Positions 53,044 through 62,332 of a stretch of DNA of 64,000 bases are shown here, in pieces. The position numbers and the translations under genes are program-made. The notes under the pieces are model-generated. The model saw nothing but the letters and a program-made list of their open reading frames with translations, was not told the origin of the DNA and did no database searches. This stretch comes from Bartonella schoenbuchensis R1. GTDB taxonomy: Bacteria > Pseudomonadota > Alphaproteobacteria > Rhizobiales > Rhizobiaceae. The DNA is taken from assembly GCF_002022685.1 (NCBI RefSeq), contig NZ_CP019789.1, positions 806,001 to 870,000 on the forward strand, given 5' to 3'. Position 1 is the stretch's first letter. Every line of letters begins with the position of its first letter.

Positions 53044-54175
53044 GTGCGCGCAGAAATAGAAACATTGGTTGATGAAATACAGCAGGCTATTAAATTGCTA
53101 AGGAGGCATCTTTGACTGGGATCAGTCATTAAAACGTCTTGAATATCTCAACCAAAAAGCTGAAGATCCGTCACTTTGGAATGATACACAACAAGCGCAA
53201 GATATGATGCGTGAGCGTCAATGTCTTGAAGATTCAATAAATGGTATTCGATTATTTACGCAAACACTTGAAGAATGTATTGAATTAATTGCAATGGGTG
53301 AAGAAGAAAGTGATGAAGAAATTATCACTGATGCAGAAAATACAATACGTAAACTTAAAAGTGAGATAGATAAACGGCAAATTGATTTGCTTCTTTCAGG
53401 AGAAGCAGATTCAAACGATACTTATTTAGAGATTCACGCTGGGGCAGGGGGGACAGAAAGCCAAGATTGGGCTTCTATGCTTTTACGCATGTACATCCGC
53501 TGGGCTGAACAGCATAAAATGAAAGTTGAGGTATTAGAAATTCATGACGGAGAAGAAGCTGGTATAAAATCAGCTACAATTCTCGTAAAAGGGCATAATG
53601 CTTATGGTATGCTAAAAACAGAATCAGGTGTTCACCGCTTAGTACGCATTTCACCTTTTGATTCGAACGCAAGACGTCATACTTCTTTTGCAAGTGTTTG
53701 GGTTTACTCCGTTGTTGATGATAATATTGAAATTGATATTTCAGAATCAGATATCCGTATTGATACCTACCGTGCATCAGGAGCTGGAGGACAACATGTC
53801 AACACAACAGATTCTGCGGTTCGTATTACCCATATAAAAACGGGTATTGTTGTTCAGTGCCAAGTAGAGCGTTCTCAGCATAAAAACAGAGCAACAGCTT
53901 GGTCCATGTTGCGCGCACGCCTTTATGAAGAAGAGCTTAAAAAGCGTGAAGCAGAAACCAATGCTATTGAGGCTTCTAAAACGGAAATTGGGTGGGGGCA
54001 TCAAATTAGATCTTATGTTCTTCAACCCTATCAACTTGTTAAAGATTTGCGCACAGGTGTTGAAAATACTGATCCACAAACTGTCCTTAATGGTAATTTA
54101 GATGCGTTTATAGAAGCAGCGCTCGCTCAACGTGTTTACAAACAAGACCCCGTAATTGAAGAAAAGACTGAGTGA
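53044..54175 (+). CDS. prfB: Peptide chain release factor 2, with programmed +1 frameshift
   Basis: Terminates translation at UGA and UAA. Translation from GTG 53044 runs 23 codons to an in-frame TGA (53113-53115) inside CTT TGA C. Three bases before CTT sits an internal Shine-Dalgarno AGGAGG (53101-53106). This is the known autoregulatory signal: when RF2 is scarce the ribosome slips +1 and reads on as LDWDQSLKRL. The shifted frame ends at 54175, giving 376 residues. RF2 marks are the SPF tripeptide (RISPFDSNARRHTSF) and the GGQ motif (GAGGQHVNTTDSAVRI). The frameshift is functional and not an error. Confidence 0.96.
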
Positions 54176-54329
54176 TGATACCAATCTATCATATTAAAAT
54201 CTTCACTGGTATTATTACTCGATCTATTAATTTTTAATCTATATATCAAATCATTAATTGGTAAAATTGAATTAAATCCAGGATTAAACATTGGACTCTT
54301 ATCAAGAATATTAACTGAATTCGCAACCA

Positions 54330-54803
54330 TTAATGAGATAATGCACGCGCAGCGGTTAAAACATTTTCGGCATGTCCAGATACATTAACTTTGCGCCATT
54401 CTTCTGCTATTTTTCCTGTTGCATCAATGAGAAAAGTGCTCCGCTCAACCCCCATATACTTACGCCCATACATGCTTTTTTCAACCCAAACACCGTAAGC
54501 TTCAAGTGTAACTTTTTCCTCATCTGAAACAAGGATGATATCAAGTTCATGTTTTGCTTTAAATTTATCATGTTTGCTAACATTATCTGGAGATATACCA
54601 ATAATGATAACTCCTATTTTATCAAACTCTATTTTTAATCGTGTAAAATCAATTGCTTCACTTGTGCATCCGCTCGTATCATCTTTTGGATAAAAATATA
54701 AAACAACTTGCTTTCCTCGAAGATCAGAAAGACGTAATTGCCCTCCACCATCACGTGGCAAATCAAAATCAGGGGCGATATCACCTTTCGTTGGTCTTGT
54801 CAT
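54330..54803 (-). CDS. bcp: Thioredoxin-dependent thiol peroxidase (bacterioferritin comigratory protein)
   Basis: Peroxiredoxin of the BCP/PrxQ group, 157 residues. The active-site region is LYFYPKDDTSGCTSEAIDF, with the peroxidatic cysteine. The second cysteine five residues downstream that serves as resolving cysteine in E. coli Bcp is absent, so reduction probably uses a one-cysteine route. It protects against hydroperoxides. It is oriented towards prfB and follows tyrS on the minus strand. Confidence 0.92.
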   Translation of the reverse strand: MTRPTKGDIAPDFDLPRDGGGQLRLSDLRGKQVVLYFYPKDDTSGCTSEAIDFTRLKIEFDKIGVIIIGISPDNVSKHDKFKAKHELDIILVSDEEKVTLEAYGVWVEKSMYGRKYMGVERSTFLIDATGKIAEEWRKVNVSGHAENVLTAARALSH

Positions 54804-55009
54804 TGCACTTTCTTTCTTTTTTATACAAGTATCAAATTTTTAGATTACATAACGCAGTAGCGCTTTATTATATACGATAGTATTATTATTATGTCATAAT
54901 TGAAATGATAAAAATGAATTATGAGAACCTGATTATTATAAGAAGTTAAAACTTTTATGATTTAACAAAATATAAGAAATTATAAAAAGAGATCAAGAAT
55001 AGAGATAGC

Positions 55010-56263
55010 TTATAACGGCTTAATCAAGACATGCTTCTTCTTACCAAAGGAAAGCTTAATTACTCCTATTTCACTGACATCATCTTCCACAATAAGGCGT
55101 GTTTCATCTTCAACAATTTTATCATTCACACGTACACCACCACCTTGAACATGTCGGCGTGCTTCACTATTGGACTTGGCTAATCCTGCTTGTACTAAAA
55201 GAGAAAGCAATCCAGTGCCTATTTTTAATTCTGTAGCGTTGATTTCAATAGTTGGGAGATTATCTGCAAGTGTTTTTTCTTCAAAAGTCTTACGTGCAGT
55301 TTCTGCAGCTGCATCAGCAAGAGCTTTTCCGTGTAACATGGCTGTAATTTCTGTTGCAAGAATCTTTTTTGCTTCATTAATTTCAGTGCCTTGTAAAGTG
55401 GAAAGTCTGGCAATTTCATTCATTGGTAACGTCGTATACAGTTTTAAAAACCGTATAACATCAGCATCTTCCGTGTTGCGCCAATATTGCCAAAACTGAT
55501 AAGGTGAAAGCATATCTGAATTAAGCCATATTGCACCATTCAATGACTTGCCCATCTTTGCACCAGAGGAAGTTGTAAGCAGTGGTGAGGTTAATGCATA
55601 TAACTGCGGCGCTCCCAAGCGATGTCCCAATTCAATGCCGTTGATAATATTACCCCATTGATCTGAACCACCCATTTGCACACGTAATCCATAGCGCTTA
55701 TTAAGTTCAACAAAATCATAAGCCTGCAAAATCATATAGTTAAATTCAAGGAATGATAAAAAATTCTCACGTTCAAGCCTGAGTTTAACAGAATCAAATG
55801 ATAACATACGGTTGACTGAAAAATGTTTTCCTATATCACGCAAAAATTCTAGATATTTTAAATCGCACAACCATTCAGCATTATTGACAATGCGTGCATC
55901 AGTTTTTCCGTCACCAAATGTTAAATAATTAGCAAAAACTTTTTCAATGCCAACGATGTTTTTAGCAATATCATCATGTGTTAAAAGACGCCGCGCTTCA
56001 TCTTTAAAAGAGGGATCACCGATTACACCTGTTCCACCCCCCATTAAAACAATGGGGCGATGACCTGTCTTTTGTAGCCAATGAAGCATCATAATTTGAA
56101 GAAGACTTCCAGCATGAAGGCTTAAAGCAGTGGGATCAAATCCAATATAAGCAGTTACAATCTCTTTTGAAAAAAGATCATCTAGGCCTTTTTCATCTGA
56201 AATTTGGTGGATAAAACCACGTTCGCTCATAATATGTAAAAACTCAGATTTAAAGGCAAACAT
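55010..56263 (-). CDS. tyrS: Tyrosyl-tRNA synthetase
   Basis: Class I synthetase of 417 residues. The HIGH equivalent is in [13 protein letters not shown], tyrosine- and tRNA-binding parts are [14 protein letters not shown] and [14 protein letters not shown], and the KMSKS equivalent is KMGKS. The C-terminal S4-like RNA-binding domain is complete ([21 protein letters not shown]). ATG 56263 is preceded by TTAGGAAAAAA. Confidence 0.95.
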   Translation of the reverse strand: MFAFKSEFLHIMSERGFIHQISDEKGLDDLFSKEIVTAYIGFDPTALSLHAGSLLQIMMLHWLQKTGHRPIVLMGGGTGVIGDPSFKDEARRLLTHDDIAKNIVGIEKVFANYLTFGDGKTDARIVNNAEWLCDLKYLEFLRDIGKHFSVNRMLSFDSVKLRLERENFLSFLEFNYMILQAYDFVELNKRYGLRVQMGGSDQWGNIINGIELGHRLGAPQLYALTSPLLTTSSGAKMGKSLNGAIWLNSDMLSPYQFWQYWRNTEDADVIRFLKLYTTLPMNEIARLSTLQGTEINEAKKILATEITAMLHGKALADAAAETARKTFEEKTLADNLPTIEINATELKIGTGLLSLLVQAGLAKSNSEARRHVQGGGVRVNDKIVEDETRLIVEDDVSEIGVIKLSFGKKKHVLIKPL

Positions 56264-56557
56264 GGATTTTTTCCTAATAAATATTACTATCCGTTTTTAT
56301 AGCTGAAAGCTCATCACTATTTTTTACAAATGGTACGTACATAATTCACAAAGAAACTAAAAATGTTAAGCCAATAAAGGACACATGAAAGAAACTTCAA
56401 GAAAATGACATTGATATATTTTGCTTAAACTATTTTCTGTTCATATCATTAATTGCACAACATAGTTTTGTATTTATAAAAAAGTACACTACAAATTCAA
56501 AATACTTCTTACGAAACGCCGTTTAGCCACTAGTATGATCTTTTTCTTTTAATACTT
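56264..56557. other. Intergenic region between the alpha/beta hydrolase gene and tyrS
   Basis: 294 bases on the minus-strand run that ends the hydrolase gene and begins tyrS. It should carry the tyrS promoter. I looked for a T-box or tRNA-like leader and saw none. Confidence 0.35.
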
Positions 56558-57238
56558 TCAAGAAAGTGCCAATATTTCACGTGGACAACCTGACAACTCA
56601 CCCGCAAGATGATTGTCTAAATATTGTGAACATCGTTCAATAAGTTCCTTATGACATCCACTAAAAAAGTGGTTAGCACCTTCCAGTGTTTCTTGTGTAA
56701 TAGTAATGCTTTTTTGCGTCTTTAATTTATCTACAAGAGCTTGAACATCTTTTGGGGGAGCAACCTTATCGATATCTCCATGAATTATAAGGCCTGAAGA
56801 AGGGCAAGGGGCAAGAAATGAAAAATCGTAAATATTAGGTTGAGGAGCAACAGATATAAAGCTCTCAATTTCTGGTCGACGCATTAAAAGTTGCATACCA
56901 ATCCACGCACCAAACGAATATCCCGCTACCCAACAATTTTTAGAATCAGGATGCTGTGTTTGCACCCAATCAAGTGCAGCAGCAGCATCTGAAAGCTCCC
57001 CCGTTCCATAATCAAATTCGCCTTGACTGCGACCAATACCACGAAAATTAAAACGTAAAGTAATAAATCCACGCTGTTGAAACATATAAAATAAATCATA
57101 AACGATTTTATTATTCATTGTTCCACCAAACTGAGGATGAGGATGCAGAATAATTGCAATTGGTGCATTTTTTTGTTGTGAAGGCTGATAACGCCCTTCA
57201 AGACGGCCTGCAGGACCGTTAAAAATGATTTCTGGCAT
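56558..57238 (-). CDS. Alpha/beta hydrolase
   Basis: 226-residue serine hydrolase-like protein. Visible are the oxyanion region LHPHPQFGGTMNNK, the nucleophile elbow GYSFGAW with the catalytic serine, LIIHGDIDKVAPP with the acidic residue and GANHFF with the histidine. The substrate is unknown. It is divergent from the first cysteine desulfurase gene, and this hydrolase is a common neighbour of suf clusters in Rhizobiales, but a direct role in Fe-S assembly has no sequence support. Confidence 0.85.
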   Translation of the reverse strand: MPEIIFNGPAGRLEGRYQPSQQKNAPIAIILHPHPQFGGTMNNKIVYDLFYMFQQRGFITLRFNFRGIGRSQGEFDYGTGELSDAAAALDWVQTQHPDSKNCWVAGYSFGAWIGMQLLMRRPEIESFISVAPQPNIYDFSFLAPCPSSGLIIHGDIDKVAPPKDVQALVDKLKTQKSITITQETLEGANHFFSGCHKELIERCSQYLDNHLAGELSGCPREILALS

Positions 57239-57415
57239 TCACTGCTCCTTAAGTTATAAAGAGGCTCTCATTGACCTTGATTAACTTTCATATAAAATTT
57301 ATTTATATGATTTTACTTTATTAATCGTTAGATATTCTGTTTTAGATGCATTTTTCAAGAAAATTGCACTATTTTTCTTAAAATCAATTGATAAAATTAC
57401 TGGTTGGGATTTAAA

Positions 57416-58561
57416 ATGGCTGTAAAACGCCGATATTTTGATCATAATGCAACAACACCGCTTACAAAAAAAGCAAAAATAGCATTATTCGAATCTTTAG
57501 AAACATTTGGTAACCCATCATCCGTTCATGCAGAAGGTCGTGCTGCTAAAGCTTTATTGCAAAAAGCACGCCGGCAAATTGCCGACAGACTTAATGCAAA
57601 CCCAAATCACATTGTATTCACATCTGGCGCAAGTGAAGCAGCAATGACATTATTGACCCCTTTTTATAACATGGGGTATTCTAAAGTTCAATTTTCCCAC
57701 CTTTATATTGGTGCAAGTGAGCATCCATCTATTGCACAAGGGGGGCGTTTTTCTAAAGAATTGATCAGTACAATTGCAGTTAATCACAATGGCTTAATCC
57801 AACAGGATAATCTAAAACTCTTACTGGCTTCTCATGATAATACAAAAGGCTTACCCCTTGTTGCTATTCAAGCAGCTAATGGTGAAACTGGTGTTGTTCA
57901 AAAAATGAAAGAGATAGCTGCTATTGTCCGAGATGCTGGAGGTATTCTTATTGTTGATTTGGTACAATATGTAGATAAAAATCCTATTGAAATCAATCAA
58001 TTCGGTGGTGATTTTTTTATATTATCAGCCCATAAAATTGGCGGACCTAAAGGGATTGGGGCTTTTGTTTCATGCGGGAATCTTCTCATGCCGCAACCCC
58101 TTATTATTGCTGGTGGACAAGAAAAAGGACTGCGTGGTGGAACAGAAGCGTTACCGCTTATTGCTTCTTTTGGAGCCGCGATGAGCGATCCTTTTACACA
58201 AGAAGAAGTAGAAAAATTACTTTACTTACGCGATAAATTAGAAAATGGCCTTCAACAAATTAGTAATGATGTTGAAATTTTTGGTAAAAACGTTCAGCGT
58301 TTGCCCAATACCACTTATTTTGCTGTACAAAATATAAAAGCTGAAACAATGCAAATTAGTTTTGATTTGGCAGGATTTGCTGTATCGGCAGGTTCTGCTT
58401 GTTCTTCAGGAAAAGTAAAACAAAGTAAAATCTTAGAAGCAATGGGGTACCACATTCCAAACGGTGCAATCCGTGTTTCAACAGGGCGTTGCACAACTTC
58501 TGAAGATATCGATGATTTTTTATTGGTCTTTTCTCAAATAATAAGTAATAGTAAAAAATAA
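57416..58561 (+). CDS. Cysteine desulfurase (IscS/NifS-like), first of two in the suf cluster
   Basis: PLP enzyme that removes sulfur from cysteine for cluster assembly. 381 residues from ATG 57416 (MAVKRRYFDHNATTPL). The PLP lysine is in FILSAHKIGGPKGIG, and the catalytic cysteine loop is SAGSACSSGKVKQSKIL, a class I (IscS-type) loop. A second, SufS-type enzyme is encoded 5 kb downstream, so the two may feed different acceptors. It starts the suf gene run on the plus strand. Confidence 0.93.
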   Translation: MAVKRRYFDHNATTPLTKKAKIALFESLETFGNPSSVHAEGRAAKALLQKARRQIADRLNANPNHIVFTSGASEAAMTLLTPFYNMGYSKVQFSHLYIGASEHPSIAQGGRFSKELISTIAVNHNGLIQQDNLKLLLASHDNTKGLPLVAIQAANGETGVVQKMKEIAAIVRDAGGILIVDLVQYVDKNPIEINQFGGDFFILSAHKIGGPKGIGAFVSCGNLLMPQPLIIAGGQEKGLRGGTEALPLIASFGAAMSDPFTQEEVEKLLYLRDKLENGLQQISNDVEIFGKNVQRLPNTTYFAVQNIKAETMQISFDLAGFAVSAGSACSSGKVKQSKILEAMGYHIPNGAIRVSTGRCTTSEDIDDFLLVFSQIISNSKK

Positions 58562-58679
58562 AATTTGTCATTAAAAAATTAAAGCTAATTTTAAAGCTTG
58601 ATTGAAATTTTCCTCTTTTGCATATAATTTAAAGACTGAAGTACTCGCTTTGGTCTTGTAAAAATAAGATCTTTAATCA

Positions 58680-58696
58680 CCGGTCCTTAACACCGG
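58680..58696 (+). promoter_or_regulatory. Short inverted repeat before sufB
   Basis: CCGGT (58680-58684) and ACCGG (58692-58696) flank a 7-base loop just upstream of the sufB ribosome binding site; the same place reads as two CACCGG direct repeats. It could be an RNA hairpin or a repressor site. No regulator can be assigned. Confidence 0.25.
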
Positions 58697-58714
58697 CAAG
58701 AATGGAGAAAACTG

Positions 58715-60225
58715 ATGCCGGCAGTACAAGAGACGATACGCCAGGTACGTGAGATAGACGTTGATCAATATAAATACGGCTTTAAAACCAATATTAAAAC
58801 GGATAAAGCACCAAAAGGCTTAAATGAAGATATCATCCGATTCATTTCTGCAAAAAAAAATGAACCCGAATGGATGCTAGCTTGGCGTTTACAAGCTTTT
58901 CATCGTTGGACTACAATGGAAGAACCTCAGTGGGCGCGTGTTGAATATCCTAAAATTAATTTTCAAGAATTTTATTATTATGCTGCTCCTAAAAATCATA
59001 CGGGACCAAAATCTTTAGATGAAGTTGATCCTGAGTTATTAGCAACATATGAAAAACTTGGTATTCCTCTTAAAGAGCAGGAAATCTTGGCAGGAGTAAG
59101 AAAACAAGCTGATCGCTCTCCTCTTAATGATAATATTTATGGATCAGGACAAGTAGCCGTTGATGCAGTCTTTGACTCTGTTTCTATTGTGACGACATTT
59201 AAAAAAGAATTAGCACGTGCCGGTGTCATTTTTTGTTCTATTTCAGAAGCAATTATTGAACATCCTGCCTTTATTAAAGAATATCTAGGAACAGTTGTAC
59301 CAGCTGGTGATAATTATTATGCTGCTTTAAATTCTGCTGTCTTCACAGATGGTTCATTTGTTTACATTCCTAAAGGGGTTCGTTGCCCTATGGAGCTTTC
59401 AACCTATTTTAGGATTAATGAACGCAATACAGGTCAATTTGAACGAACATTGATTATTGCAGATGAAGATTCTTATGTTTCCTATCTTGAAGGATGTACA
59501 GCACCTCAACGTGATGAAAATCAGCTTCACGCCGCTGTTGTTGAACTTGTTGCACTTAAAAATGCAGAAATTAAATATTCTACAGTACAAAATTGGTACC
59601 CTGGTGATAAAGAAGGGAAGGGGGTATTTATAATTTTGTAACTAAACGTGGAGATTGTCGGGGAGATAATTCCAAAATTTCATGGACACAGGTTGAAACG
59701 GGTTCCGCAATTACTTGGAAGTATCCGTCTTGTTTGTTACGTGGTGACAATTCACGTGGAGAATTTTATTCTATTGCTGTTGCAAATGGTTATCAACAAA
59801 TCGATTCTGGTACTAAAATGATCCATTTGGGTCAAAATACATCAAGTCGTATTATTTCTAAAGGTATTTCTGCCGGTTTTTCAAACAATACTTACCGAGG
59901 GCAAGTCACGGCACATAAAAAAGCGCAAAATGCACGTAATTTCACTCAATGCGATAGTTTGTTAATTGGGAACAATTGCGGTGCTCATACAGTTCCTTAT
60001 ATTGAAGCGAAAAATGCAACGGCTCACTTTGAACATGAAGCAACAACATCAAAAATCTCTGATGATCAGCTTTTTTATGTGATGCAGAGGGGAATTCCTG
60101 AAGAAGAAGCTATCGCATTAATTGTTAATGGTTTTGTAAAAGAAGTCATTCAGAAACTTCCTATGGAATTTGCTGTTGAAGCGCAAAAGCTCATCGCTAT
60201 CAGCCTTGAAGGTAGTGTAGGCTAA
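58715..60225 (+). CDS. sufB: Fe-S cluster assembly protein SufB, interrupted by a one-base frameshift
   Basis: Scaffold subunit of the SufBC2D complex. The first frame contains the Suf_N start and [20 protein letters not shown]. It leaves the family sequence at YPGDKEGKG and stops at 59641. A run of five G (59620-59624) needs six to read [13 protein letters not shown] and continue into [20 protein letters not shown] and the second frame. That frame contains [17 protein letters not shown] and the conserved C-terminal [16 protein letters not shown]. Corrected length is 503 residues. An in-frame run of nine A (58852-58860) in the same gene is intact. SufB is usually essential where Suf is the only Fe-S system, so an error is likely. 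Confidence 0.9.
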
Positions 60226-60287
60226 TTCGTGTATTTGGTAAATTTGATGAAAGTTAGATTATAAAACAGCAAGACCAGGATTAAATT

Positions 60288-61043
60288 ATGTTAGAAATAA
60301 AAAATTTGCATGCTCGTATTGTTGGAGCCAATACAGAAATTATTCGCGGTTTAAACTTAACTGTTCAAAACGGTGAAGTTGCAGCCATTATGGGGCAAAA
60401 TGGAGCAGGAAAATCTACTTTATCATATGTACTTGCTGGTCATAATGATTATGAAGTGACAGAAGGCGATATTCTTTATAATGGACAATCTATTTTAGAA
60501 ATGGATCCAGCAGAGCGTGCAGTGTATGGTATTTTTTTAGCATTTCAATATCCAATGGAAATACCTGGTGTTGCAACAATGGAATTTTTAAAAGTTGCAA
60601 TAAACTCTCAGCGTAAAGCTCGTGGTAATGAAGAGCTTAAAATTCCTGAATTTATTAAACGTATAAAAGAAATTGCTTCTAAGCTTGAAATAGATATGGC
60701 CATGCTTAAACGCCCATTGAATGTTGGCTTTTCTGGTGGAGAAAAAAAACGAGCTGAAATTCTTCAAATGGCTCTCCTTGAACCCACTCTTTGTATTCTA
60801 GATGAAACGGATTCTGGTTTAGACATTGATGCACTAAAAATTGTTGCCAATGGCGTTAATAAACTTCGCAATTTAGAGCGCTCATTTTTGGTTATTACTC
60901 ACTATCAGCGTTTGCTCGATTATATTGTTCCAGATACAGTACATGTCCTTTATCAAGGTCGTATTATTAAAAGTGGAGATAAAACACTAGCGCTTTATCT
61001 AGAACAAAATGGATATGCTGACATTATCAGTAAAACAGCCTGA
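60288..61043 (+). CDS. sufC: Fe-S cluster assembly ATPase SufC
   Basis: ABC-type ATPase of the SufBCD scaffold, 251 residues. Walker A MGQNGAGKSTLSYV, signature GFSGGEKKRAEILQM, Walker B LCILDETDSGLDIDAL and H-loop ITHYQR. It is cytosolic and not a transporter, as no permease accompanies it. It ends 11 bases before the sufD start. Confidence 0.96.
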   Translation: MLEIKNLHARIVGANTEIIRGLNLTVQNGEVAAIMGQNGAGKSTLSYVLAGHNDYEVTEGDILYNGQSILEMDPAERAVYGIFLAFQYPMEIPGVATMEFLKVAINSQRKARGNEELKIPEFIKRIKEIASKLEIDMAMLKRPLNVGFSGGEKKRAEILQMALLEPTLCILDETDSGLDIDALKIVANGVNKLRNLERSFLVITHYQRLLDYIVPDTVHVLYQGRIIKSGDKTLALYLEQNGYADIISKTA

Positions 61044-61054
61044 GGCCATTGAAT

Positions 61055-62323
61055 ATGAGTATAAACTCACAACAAGAATTGATAGCTATTGAAAAGGATA
61101 TTATTAATAAATTTATCCAACGTATGGATCATTTGCCTGGCAATAGGGTAGTGCAAACAATACGTAAGCAGGCCATTGAATTATTTCAAAAAACGGGGCT
61201 TCCTTCCCGTAAAATTGAAAACTGGCATTATACTAATCTACGTACTTTATTAAAATCTATTAGTGACTTTTCAGAAATAAATAATGAGCAACTGATCGAT
61301 GCATTACTTGCAGAAAATATTGTCTTTTCTATCGAAAACGGCAAAATACGTACATCATCACAAATAGCAGGTGTCATAGTAGAAAGTCTTGCAGATGCAT
61401 TGAAAGAAAATCATGCAAAAATAAATCAAGTCACGACAGATAAAGATTTTATTGCACAATTAAATACAGCTTTTGTTACAGATGGTTGGCTTTTTCAGAT
61501 TCCTGAAAATACAAAATTAGATAATCCAATTGAATTGCAAAATATTCAAATGGGTGGGCAATCACATATTTTTTCAGAAATTAAAATTGGCAAAAACAGT
61601 CAAGCTACGATCATTGAACGCCAAATTGGTGGCAATAAAGATACTTTTGCCAGCTCGATATTTTCATTACATGCTGCAGAATATAGTAATGTTACGTGGA
61701 TTCTTATCCGAGATAGGGGCTTCGATTCTACACAATTTAGTCGATTTCACGCAGTGCTTGATAAAAATGCTCAATTATCGCTTTACGTGGTTAATATAGG
61801 TAGCCAACTTAACCGCCAAGAAATTGATATTGAATTGCAAGGGCAAGAATCTAATTTTCAGCTACGTGCAATAAATTTATTATCTGGGCAAACACACAGC
61901 GATCTTACAATGACTGTTCGTCATATTGAAGAAAAATCAACTTCTACGGAAATTATACGTAATGTTGTTACAGATAAGGCGTATGGTGCTTTCCAAGGGA
62001 TGATACATGTTGCACAAAAAGCCCAGAATACAGATGCACGCATGGCTTGTAATAGCCTCATTCTTTCTGATGATGCACAATTTAATGCAAAGCCTGAACT
62101 AGAAATTTTTGCTGATAATGTTGCATGTGGTCATGGTGCGACAGTTGCTAAAATCAATCATGAATATCTTTTTTATCTGATGGCACGTGGTATCCCTCTT
62201 AAAATTGCTCGTGAGCTTTTAGTTAAAGGATTTATTTCTGAATTAATTGATGACATCGAGCAAGATAACATTCAAGCTATTTTGGGTGGTATCATTGGTG
62301 AGTGGTTAAAAAAGAATATTTAA
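61055..62323 (+). CDS. sufD: Fe-S cluster assembly protein SufD
   Basis: Second scaffold subunit, 422 residues from ATG 61055 (an upstream TTG is less likely). It shares the SufBD fold with SufB. The conserved region near the C-terminus has FADNVACGHGATVAKINHEY and LMARGIPLKIARELLVKGF. Near the N-terminus, TGLPSRKIENWHYTNLRTLL is typical of SufD. Confidence 0.94.
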   Translation: MSINSQQELIAIEKDIINKFIQRMDHLPGNRVVQTIRKQAIELFQKTGLPSRKIENWHYTNLRTLLKSISDFSEINNEQLIDALLAENIVFSIENGKIRTSSQIAGVIVESLADALKENHAKINQVTTDKDFIAQLNTAFVTDGWLFQIPENTKLDNPIELQNIQMGGQSHIFSEIKIGKNSQATIIERQIGGNKDTFASSIFSLHAAEYSNVTWILIRDRGFDSTQFSRFHAVLDKNAQLSLYVVNIGSQLNRQEIDIELQGQESNFQLRAINLLSGQTHSDLTMTVRHIEEKSTSTEIIRNVVTDKAYGAFQGMIHVAQKAQNTDARMACNSLILSDDAQFNAKPELEIFADNVACGHGATVAKINHEYLFYLMARGIPLKIARELLVKGFISELIDDIEQDNIQAILGGIIGEWLKKNI

Positions 62324-62332
62324 GGCATAAAA

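Noticed and set aside
53204..54175. prfB starting at the internal ATG 53204
   Set aside because: The family N-terminus is encoded upstream from GTG 53044 through the programmed frameshift at 53110-53116.
58852..58860. Run of nine A in sufB as another frame break
   Set aside because: The run is in frame and gives the expected SAKKNEPEW; no correction is needed.
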